From the NCBI GenBank assembly GCA_036661515.1, contig JAVWYO010000071.1:1-10104 (forward strand): DNA of 10,104 bases, given 5' to 3'. The notes under the pieces are model-generated. The model was not told the DNA's origin and made no database searches. It saw nothing but the letters and a program-made list of their open reading frames with translations. Positions 1-6,673 of this stretch are shown piece by piece. The position numbers were made by a program, and so were the translations under genes. Numbering within the stretch: the stretch's first letter is position 1; each line of letters starts with the position of its first letter. The DNA is from HGM05232 sp036661515. GTDB lineage: Bacteria > Bacteroidota > Bacteroidia > Bacteroidales > Muribaculaceae.

Positions 1-1
1 A

Positions 2-85
2 AAACTATCCGCCTATGGAACAGGAACATCATTCTATGCCCTCAAAAGAGAAGTGTACACAGCTTCTGAGAAAGAAATCAAATAA
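2..85 (+). CDS. 3' end of an unidentified upstream gene (partial)
   Basis: An open frame enters from the left edge and stops at TAA 83-85, leaving a 27-residue tail that begins KLSAYGTGTSFY and ends SEKEIK. The tail is mixed polar and aromatic, reads like the end of a beta-rich secreted protein, and is protein-like rather than random. It is too short to assign a family. It lies 70 nt upstream of the SusC-like gene on the same strand, so it may be an earlier gene of the same PUL, for example an enzyme or a binding protein; that is inference. The frame is chosen because the two other + frames give less convincing peptides here. Confidence 0.5.
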   Translation, partial: KLSAYGTGTSFYALKREVYTASEKEIK

Positions 86-108
86 ATAAAATATATATTT
101 ATTTGATT
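76..108. repeat. 13-bp perfect inverted repeat spanning the upstream stop codon
   Basis: The left arm AATCAAATAAATA (76-88) is the exact reverse complement of TATTTATTTGATT (96-108), with a 7-nt spacer (89-95). Only one of the 13 pairs is G-C, so an RNA hairpin would be weak, and no T-run follows the right arm. It includes the stop codon (83-85) of the preceding partial gene and ends 47 nt before the start of the SusC-like gene. It could be a poor terminator, or an operator for a dimeric regulator of the PUL. It may also be chance symmetry in AT-rich DNA. The arms are seen directly; any role is inference. Confidence 0.4.
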
Positions 109-155
109 ATAAGATTTATTAAAACAACATAATTAAATGGACTAAAAAATATGCT

Positions 156-3100
156 ATGATATATAATTTTAAAAAAACAATTATTTCTAACAGGATAAAA
201 ATAAAGGCATTGAGCTTAATGATGCTTTGTTCTTTTCCTATAGCAGAAATATATGCTGATAACAACAATACATCTGCTATTGAAGTTAATCAAAAGAATA
301 GTAAAGCGGCAACGCATTTAGTAACAGGAACCGTTCTCGATGAGACAGGGACTCCAATTCCAGGCGCTTCTATAATAGTAGTAGGTAGCCCACGTGGCGT
401 TATGACAGACTTAGACGGTACTTTTGAAATTCAAGTAAGCAATAAAGACCAACTCACTATTTCATTTTTGGGAATGGGTAATCAAACGATAAAGGCAGGA
501 GATCAAAAGAATATCGTTGTTAAGATGGAACCTAAAAAAGCTGAGCTTGATGAAGTTACAGTTGTTGCCTTTGGTAAGCAACGAAAAGTGAGTGTAATTG
601 GTGCTATTAACACCCTTTCGACCGACCAACTAAAAATGCCAGTCGCCAAGTTAAGCTCTGGTTTGGCAGGACAATTGGCAGGTATCGTTGTCATGCAACG
701 TACAGGAGAGCCTGGCGCAGGAGCCGACTTCTTCATTCGTGGTATAAATACTTTTGGAGCAAATGCAAAGCCATTGGTTTTAGTTGATGGAATTGAGCGT
801 GAAATGGACTTAGTTGACCCCGAAGATATTGCCACTTTCTCAATATTGAAAGATGCAACAGCCACAGCCCTATATGGTGTACGTGGTGCAAATGGTATAG
901 TTCTTATCACAACTAAGCGAGGTTCAGAATCAGCACCTAAAGTAAGTGCTAAAGTTGAATATGGATTTTCAAATCCCGTTCGTATTTCTAAACTTGCATC
1001 GGCAGAACAATGGATTGATTATTATAACGATGTGACGTTGGAAGCAACTGGACGACCAGCATTTCAACCAGAAGAAAAGCAACGTTATCTAAGCGGTATA
1101 GACCCTGATTTATACCCTAATGTTGACTGGATGAAAACTATTTTCAAAGATTACACAAACAACACACGTGTAAATGTGAATATTACTGGTGGTAATTCCA
1201 AAGTTCGCTATTATGTAGGAGGTTCTTTCTTCACAGAAGGTAGTGTGTTTAATACAGCTAAGAATGAGAGATATAATCCTTCGATGAAATATAACAAATT
1301 TAACTTCCGTTCAAATGTGGATATCAATATTACATCTTCCACCGAATTGAATATCTCTTTATCTACACAATATGAGACTAAGAATCGACCTGGCTCTACA
1401 ATGTCGGAGTTATACTCACGAGCAATTATAACGCCAGCAATATCTATTCCAATAAAATATTCCGATGGGACAATGTCTCGCCCAGCAGTAGGTGCTAATC
1501 CATATAATCAACTTAACGAATGTGGATATTCTGAAGATTTTTTCAACAATGCGCAATCATTGATTGGTATAACACAAGATTTTTCAAAGTTTGTTACGCC
1601 AGGGTTAAAAGCGAATGTAAAATTTTCATGGGATGCCTTTAATAGAACAACATTAGACCGTACCATTCAAGCTGCTACCTACCATGCAACAGGACGTGAC
1701 GAAGAGGGTAAACTATTGTTTGTACAAAATAATGATGGTAAAGATTATATGTCTTTGCTTAAGTCCAACGGCGGAACCAGAGTAATCAATTTTGAAGCCT
1801 CAGTTAACTATGACCGTATTTTTGGACGTAGGCATCATGTTGGAGCAATGATGCTGTTCAATATGAGAGAACGTACAAACAGTGTACCTACGGGTTATAT
1901 TGATGCTTTTCCATTCAGGAATATTGGTATGGCAGGACGTGGTACATATTCTTTCGATGATAAATATTTTGCTGAATTTAATTTCGGTTACAATGGTTCA
2001 GAAAATTTCTCACCAGGTAGGCAATTTGGTTTCTTCCCTTCAGGTGCAATAGGATATTTGATTAGTAATGAATCTTTTTGGGACCCAATAAGGCCAATAG
2101 TACACTTATTAAAAATTAAGGGCTCTTATGGTGAAATTGGTAACGACCAGATTGGTGGTAATCGACGTTTTGCATTCAACTCAGAGATGACACAGAGTGG
2201 TTTACCAGACTATTATTTCGGTGATGCAGGCACTCCTTTCTATGGTATTGCCACAGGCGTACCTGGTAACCAATATGTTTCTTGGGAGACTGCAAGAAAA
2301 GGGAATGTGGGTATTGAAATAGGATTTATCGAAAAGCTAAAAATTCAATTAGATTATTTCCACGAAAAACGTTCGGGGATTTATATTCAACAAGAAAGCG
2401 TTCCTTCAGTAGTAGGGCTGAACGTAACTCAGTACGTCAATCTCGGAGAAATGAAAAATCAAGGTTTTGATGCTTCTATGGAATATGAGCAACGTTTCAA
2501 TGATTGGTATGTGTCAGCACGCGCTAACTTTACATTTAATCGTAATAAGAAACTTTACGATGACAAGCCAACACCTATCTACCCTTACCAAAGCGAAGCA
2601 GGATTTGCCAACAGACAACAAAGAGGATTAGTTGCTTTAGGGTTATTTGAATCAGAACAAGATATCGCATCAAGTCCATTACAAGATTTCGGTAAAGTTC
2701 GTCCTGGTGATATCAAGTATAAAGATATCAATGGCGACAATATTATTAATGCTTATGACAAAGTTGCGATAGGATATAGTGATACTCCAGAAATAAATTA
2801 TGGTTTTGGCGTTAGTGTTGGTTGGAAAGGCTTCGACGTTTCTCTTTTCTTCCAAGGAGTAGATAATATAACACAAATAATTTCTGGTAGTGCCCTTTAT
2901 GGCGCATCAGATAATGCACTAAATACTGGTCAAATATATAGTGAAGTTGCAGATATGCGTTGGACAGAGAAGAACCCAAATCCAAACGCTCGCTATCCAA
3001 GACTTGCCGTTAGTAAAGTCGAAAATAACATGCAACCTTCAACTTTCTGGCAACGTGATATGAGCTTTATAAGACTAAAGAATGCCGAAATAGGATATAC

Positions 3101-3278
3101 AATTCCTAAGAACATAACTAAGAAAATAGGGATGTCAACTCTTAGATTTTATATGCAAGGTGTGAACTTGCTTACATTCAGCGATTTCAAGCTTTGGGAC
3201 CCTGAGCTATCGAGTGCCTATGGAAACGTTTATCCACAAATGAGGACAGTGACAGCTGGATTAAATATTAATTTTTAA
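156..3278 (+). CDS. SusC-like TonB-dependent outer-membrane glycan transporter
   Basis: This is the outer-membrane channel of a SusCD pair, importing oligosaccharides into the periplasm using TonB/ExbBD energy. A signal peptide covers about residues 1-35, with a basic N-region (FKKTIISNRIKIK), a hydrophobic core and a cleavage site near IYA. A carboxypeptidase-D regulatory-like domain follows (about 56-124, starting VTGTVLDETGTPIPGA). Next come the TonB-box-like segment LDEVTVVAFG (131-140) and the plug domain (about 145-258), with the family-typical LVDGIER and GVRGANGIVLITTKRG motifs. The rest is a beta-barrel ending in the aromatic residue of NINF. The length of 1040 aa is normal for a SusC without an N-terminal STN domain, which is absent, so ECF-sigma/anti-sigma signalling through it is unlikely. 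The ATG at 156 is the only start giving the full signal peptide; no Shine-Dalgarno sequence is visible, as is usual in Bacteroidota. The SusD-like gene starts 12 nt downstream. The substrate cannot be deduced. Confidence 0.96.
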   Translation: MIYNFKKTIISNRIKIKALSLMMLCSFPIAEIYADNNNTSAIEVNQKNSKAATHLVTGTVLDETGTPIPGASIIVVGSPRGVMTDLDGTFEIQVSNKDQLTISFLGMGNQTIKAGDQKNIVVKMEPKKAELDEVTVVAFGKQRKVSVIGAINTLSTDQLKMPVAKLSSGLAGQLAGIVVMQRTGEPGAGADFFIRGINTFGANAKPLVLVDGIEREMDLVDPEDIATFSILKDATATALYGVRGANGIVLITTKRGSESAPKVSAKVEYGFSNPVRISKLASAEQWIDYYNDVTLEATGRPAFQPEEKQRYLSGIDPDLYPNVDWMKTIFKDYTNNTRVNVNITGGNSKVRYYVGGSFFTEGSVFNTAKNERYNPSMKYNKFNFRSNVDINITSSTELNISLSTQYETKNRPGSTMSELYSRAIITPAISIPIKYSDGTMSRPAVGANPYNQLNECGYSEDFFNNAQSLIGITQDFSKFVTPGLKANVKFSWDAFNRTTLDRTIQAATYHATGRDEEGKLLFVQNNDGKDYMSLLKSNGGTRVINFEASVNYDRIFGRRHHVGAMMLFNMRERTNSVPTGYIDAFPFRNIGMAGRGTYSFDDKYFAEFNFGYNGSENFSPGRQFGFFPSGAIGYLISNESFWDPIRPIVHLLKIKGSYGEIGNDQIGGNRRFAFNSEMTQSGLPDYYFGDAGTPFYGIATGVPGNQYVSWETARKGNVGIEIGFIEKLKIQLDYFHEKRSGIYIQQESVPSVVGLNVTQYVNLGEMKNQGFDASMEYEQRFNDWYVSARANFTFNRNKKLYDDKPTPIYPYQSEAGFANRQQRGLVALGLFESEQDIASSPLQDFGKVRPGDIKYKDINGDNIINAYDKVAIGYSDTPEINYGFGVSVGWKGFDVSLFFQGVDNITQIISGSALYGASDNALNTGQIYSEVADMRWTEKNPNPNARYPRLAVSKVENNMQPSTFWQRDMSFIRLKNAEIGYTIPKNITKKIGMSTLRFYMQGVNLLTFSDFKLWDPELSSAYGNVYPQMRTVTAGLNINF

Positions 3279-3290
3279 AAGACTATCAAC

Positions 3291-5159
3291 ATGAATAAGA
3301 TAAAATTATTAATATCCCTCTTTACAATTATATTTGCATCGTCTTGTAGCGACTATTTGGAAGTCACTCTGCAAGATCAGATGACTATAAAAGAGGTGTT
3401 TAGCAAGCGCATAACTACCGAGCAATATTTAGCGCAAGTATATGGGTTCCTTCCAAGGGAATATGATTACATAAAAGATGCAGCAGGTAGTGCAGTCCCC
3501 CGTAGTGATGAAGCAATGTTTTCATGGTATCAATGGGTTGATTATTTGGCTTTCAATGAAGGTTCTTGGGGCCCCACAACCAAATCATATAATATTTGGA
3601 AAAACAAATACACTGGGATAAATCAAGCTACCATTTTTATGGAGCATGTAAATGAGTGTGTAGAAATAAGCCAACAAACCCGAACAGAGATGAAAGCAGA
3701 AGCCAGATTTCTTAGAGCTTATTTCTATTTTGAACTATTCCGTCAATATGGTCCTGTATTTATTTGGGGCGACAGAATGCCAGACCCAACAATTAAAGCA
3801 GAATCTATTGATCGTAATACCGTAGATGAGAATATTGATTTTATGGTAAAGGAATATGATAAAGCTATCACAGACCTTCCTGATAAAATCTCAGATAAGA
3901 ACTGGCTTGGGCGTATTACAAAAGGAGCAGCAATGGCAGCAAAATCTCGTCTTTTGTTATATGCAGCCAGTCCATTATATAATGGTTGTGAACTCTATCG
4001 AGGACAAATGAAGAACAAAGCTGGTAATTTCTTATTTCCACAAGAAGCAAAATCAGAGAAGTGGGAAGCCGCAGCAGTAGCAGCAAAAGCCGTTATAGAC
4101 TTAGGCATTTATAGATTATACAAAGATACAGAAGAAAAAGATGATTTTCGCCGTGCGATAAAGTCTTATCAAGGAGTCATGTTTGATCAATGGAATGACG
4201 AAATTATTTTAGGCGCATGGGCAAGATTTACAGCAGCTGATGGTCTCTCCAGTGCATTTTATTACCATTCAAGATGTCTTCCTCCTAATGTTATGAAGCA
4301 AGCATACGGTGGATTCTGTCCTTCTCTAAAATTAGTTGATACTTACCCAATGGCAAGTAGTGGAAGATACCCAGTAACAGGTTATAATTCAAATGGGACA
4401 CCAATTATTGATCCAAAATCGGGATATAGAGAAGATGGATTTACTGATGCTTACACACATCCATTAGATAATTTTGGTAAAATAAAAGCACACAATAATT
4501 GCGTAGGTCGCGATGCTCGTTTTTATGCGTCAGTGGTTGCTAATGGATTTTATTGGATTAATGATTTATCTGGTAAGAAACTCGTCACGTTCTATACGGG
4601 AGGTACTTCTTCTTACACTCCAAGTGGAGACTGCGTAAAAGTGGGCTATCTATGGAGAAGGATGACCGATCCAACTTTGAATACCGATGCAGGCAAATGG
4701 GGTAAACTATGCTGGCCATACTATCGCTTAGCAGAAATATATTTGAATTATGCTGAAGCATGTAATGAAAAAGACCAAAGAAATGAGGGTGAGGCACTTA
4801 AATATATCAACGAGGTACGCAATAGATCAGGACTTAATAAGTTGGAAGAAGCATATCCTGAGGTAGTTGGGAATCAAACATTGCTACGCACGTTGATTCA
4901 AAAAGAGCGTATGGTAGAGTTAGCATTCGAAGGTCATAGATTATATGATTTACGTAGATGGATGACAGCCGAAAAAGAATTAAATGGTCCAAATTATACA
5001 TTAAACTTGCTCTCCACTACTTATGAGTCATCTTGGATAAGAACGAGCCAGGTTTGGGGAGGTGGAGACCGTGTATTCTTACCTAAGCATTATTTCTTCC
5101 CAATCAATCAAGATCAGTTGAGTGAGATGAAGAATATTACACAAAACTATGGATGGTAA
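3291..5159 (+). CDS. SusD/RagB-like surface glycan-binding lipoprotein
   Basis: This is the extracellular lid and partner of the SusC-like transporter, binding glycan above the barrel. The N-terminus is a lipoprotein signal with the lipobox ASSC; Cys19 would be lipidated, and SDYLEV follows, as is common at the start of mature SusD proteins. The SusD/RagB fold is shown by the helical TPR-type motifs: EARFLRAYFYFELFRQYGP (about 137-155), AAKSRLLLYAASPLYNG (216-232), RLAEIYLNYAEACNE (479-493), INEVRNRSGL (506-515) and ERMVELAFEGHRLYDLRRW (539-557). It ends in QNYGW, close to the usual NPGW-type terminus. At 622 aa it is somewhat longer than the founding SusD (about 550 aa). The extra length probably lies in the Gly/Tyr-rich loop region at about 340-460, which would shape the binding site. 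The start is 12 nt after the SusC stop, so the two are surely cotranscribed. Confidence 0.96.
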   Translation: MNKIKLLISLFTIIFASSCSDYLEVTLQDQMTIKEVFSKRITTEQYLAQVYGFLPREYDYIKDAAGSAVPRSDEAMFSWYQWVDYLAFNEGSWGPTTKSYNIWKNKYTGINQATIFMEHVNECVEISQQTRTEMKAEARFLRAYFYFELFRQYGPVFIWGDRMPDPTIKAESIDRNTVDENIDFMVKEYDKAITDLPDKISDKNWLGRITKGAAMAAKSRLLLYAASPLYNGCELYRGQMKNKAGNFLFPQEAKSEKWEAAAVAAKAVIDLGIYRLYKDTEEKDDFRRAIKSYQGVMFDQWNDEIILGAWARFTAADGLSSAFYYHSRCLPPNVMKQAYGGFCPSLKLVDTYPMASSGRYPVTGYNSNGTPIIDPKSGYREDGFTDAYTHPLDNFGKIKAHNNCVGRDARFYASVVANGFYWINDLSGKKLVTFYTGGTSSYTPSGDCVKVGYLWRRMTDPTLNTDAGKWGKLCWPYYRLAEIYLNYAEACNEKDQRNEGEALKYINEVRNRSGLNKLEEAYPEVVGNQTLLRTLIQKERMVELAFEGHRLYDLRRWMTAEKELNGPNYTLNLLSTTYESSWIRTSQVWGGGDRVFLPKHYFFPINQDQLSEMKNITQNYGW

Positions 5160-5172
5160 TTATTAAAATAGA

Positions 5173-6555
5173 ATGATTATGAAAAGAAATATTTTTAAAT
5201 TATTGACTGCAATACTCATCATATTTGTATCGGCTTGTCAAAGCGATCGTATGAATGAAATGGCAGACGATCAAATATATCTGCTACATCCAGGATTGGT
5301 TAGTGTAGATACTTATACTGGAGATGACACTCCTTTCCAACTTTATGTGATTAAAAGCGGAATGGGACAACAGGGAGTAAGGGCTACCATAGAAGTAGAT
5401 GAAACTGTGCTTGAAGGCTATAATAAGAAAAATGGTACAGCTTACACATTATTACCAAATGATTGCTATTCATTGATGGTTAAAGAACTAAGTTTTGGAG
5501 ACAAGGATTATCGTAAATCTTTTGATGTTCAATGGAACAATGAGAAAATTGCAGCGTTACAAGCAACATCAACCAATATTTATGTGTTACCATTACAAAT
5601 GAAGGTAATTGGTGGTGTTAAAGTTAGTGACCCTGAAAAATTATCAGCTATCGTGTCGCCCATCGTAAAAGAACCATCTTTAGGAATGTTAAACAGTGGT
5701 TTATATCTTCCCGGAATGACAGTTGCAATCAAAGATATTGATGAATTTGAACTTTATTCAAAAGTGAAAACAAACTACAATAACAAAGTAGATTTGACTT
5801 ATACTCTTGAAATAGACCCACAGATATTGAAAGATTATAACACAGCACATAAAACAAATTATCAGATGCTCCCCGATGGAGCTTGTGAACTAAGTCAGAC
5901 ATCATGGAAAATCCCAGCAAACAATAATGAGTCTACATTTAAGTTCTTGTTTCATAAAAAGTTACTTATTCCAGATGCTAACACATTTTTATTTGGTGAT
6001 TATGTAGTTCCTATTCGCATAACTTCTGTTTCAAAATTTGGGATTAGCAAAGATGCCGCTACATATCTATATCCAATTTCTTTCCAGCCAAATGAACTTA
6101 GAAAAGATGCTTGGACGGTTATTGATTACAACAATTGTGTCACACAAGATGAAACCTGGCTAAATACATTGCCTTGGCAACCCGATAAATTGATAGATAA
6201 CGATCTTAAAACATTTTGGGGCTCTAAATGGACAACTCCAGGCCCTATGCCTTATTACTTCATAATTGATTTAGGCGAAGTATATAAACTATTCAAGATG
6301 GGATTTGACAATCCAATCGGTGCAGAATCTTGGAGGGGTAACGCAAAAGCGGGAACAGTGGAAGTCAGTATGGACAATAAGCAATGGGAACCATTGGTGA
6401 GTTGGACTGCTCCAAATATTCAAGAACGAAGTGTAAGATTCGGTTTTCCTCCTAAAGAGGCACGTTATATTAAGTTTAGTGTAACAGAGGCCTTTAATAT
6501 GTATCAGAAAGGTGCACAAATGAATATTGCGGAAATTTACGCTTGGGGACAATAA
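5173..6555 (+). CDS. DUF1735 x2 plus F5/8 type C domain surface lipoprotein, probable glycan-binding protein (SGBP)
   Basis: This is a probable outer-membrane surface glycan-binding protein, in the position after susD that SusE/SusF-like proteins usually hold. The lipobox VSAC puts the lipidated residue at Cys22. Two DUF1735-like (BT_3987 N-terminal type) domains follow, at about residues 33-165 and 172-305. They are related to each other: VDETVLEGYNKKNGTAY (75-91) matches IDPQILKDYNTAHKTNY (214-230), each followed by a short stretch and LP. The C-terminal part (about 315-458) looks like an F5/8 type C / discoidin (CBM32-like) beta-sandwich, with KLIDNDLKTFWGSKW, FIIDLGEVY, VEVSMDNKQWEPL, ARYIKFSV and a final IAEIYAWG. 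No catalytic domain is visible. Met1 (ATG 5173) and Met3 (ATG 5179) are both possible starts; Met3 gives the more typical short lipoprotein signal MKRNIFKLL. It starts 13 nt after the SusD stop and is followed by a strong terminator, closing the import-gene cluster. The binding role is inferred from architecture and position. Confidence 0.88.
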   Translation: MIMKRNIFKLLTAILIIFVSACQSDRMNEMADDQIYLLHPGLVSVDTYTGDDTPFQLYVIKSGMGQQGVRATIEVDETVLEGYNKKNGTAYTLLPNDCYSLMVKELSFGDKDYRKSFDVQWNNEKIAALQATSTNIYVLPLQMKVIGGVKVSDPEKLSAIVSPIVKEPSLGMLNSGLYLPGMTVAIKDIDEFELYSKVKTNYNNKVDLTYTLEIDPQILKDYNTAHKTNYQMLPDGACELSQTSWKIPANNNESTFKFLFHKKLLIPDANTFLFGDYVVPIRITSVSKFGISKDAATYLYPISFQPNELRKDAWTVIDYNNCVTQDETWLNTLPWQPDKLIDNDLKTFWGSKWTTPGPMPYYFIIDLGEVYKLFKMGFDNPIGAESWRGNAKAGTVEVSMDNKQWEPLVSWTAPNIQERSVRFGFPPKEARYIKFSVTEAFNMYQKGAQMNIAEIYAWGQ

Positions 6556-6570
6556 CGAACTAAAAAATAG

Positions 6571-6620
6571 AAAGTACGCCAAAAAATCAAGAGATTCTTT
6601 TGGCGTACTTTTTTCTTTTT
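6571..6620 (+). terminator. Rho-independent terminator after the SusC/SusD/SGBP genes
   Basis: AAAGTACGCCAAAA (6571-6584) pairs perfectly with TTTTGGCGTACTTT (6598-6611), a 14-bp stem. Above a single bulged C (6597) the stem continues with AATC (585-588)/GATT (593-596) and a 4-nt AAGA loop. The right arm runs into TTTTTTCTTTTT (6609-6620). It lies 15 nt after the stop of the DUF1735/discoidin gene. An A-run (6562-6567) on the left could also let it work from the other strand, but no gene converges on it. It probably ends, or partly attenuates, the import-gene transcript before the GH3 gene. Confidence 0.9.
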
Positions 6621-6650
6621 GTATATTAGCATAAAACTAAAACACAATTG
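6618..6650 (+). promoter_or_regulatory. Possible Bacteroidota-type promoter for the GH3 gene (weak)
   Basis: A TTTG at 6618-6621 could be the -33 element of the Bacteroidota primary sigma factor. CACAATTG at 6643-6650, 21 nt later, fits the -7 consensus TAnnTTTG at only four of six defined positions. It lies directly after the terminator and 23 nt before the GH3 start, where a separate promoter would be expected. The match is weak; read-through from upstream is an equally good explanation for GH3 expression. Confidence 0.25.
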
Positions 6651-6673
6651 CAGAATAATAAAATAAAAAGCTC

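Noticed and set aside
98..136. Possible -33/-7 promoter before the SusC gene (TTTG at 102-105)
   Set aside because: No TAnnTTTG-like -7 element is found at the right spacing; the nearest TA-containing site is too far and matches poorly.
151..153. ATG just upstream of the SusC start
   Set aside because: It runs into TGA after one codon, so it cannot be the start.
503..910. 135-aa open frame on the minus strand within the SusC gene
   Set aside because: It is antisense to the conserved plug-domain coding sequence, has no recognisable domain and low-complexity composition; it is a shadow frame.
5173..6555. Considered a GH18 or other catalytic role because DUF1735 occurs in BT_3987-type endo-glycosidases
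   Set aside because: No TIM-barrel or GH18 catalytic motif (DxxDxDxE) is present; the space after the DUF1735-like domains is taken by a discoidin-like domain only.
6289..6582. 97-aa minus-strand frame running over the end of the DUF1735/discoidin gene and into the terminator
   Set aside because: It starts inside the terminator region and reads antisense through the discoidin domain, with no protein-like motif.
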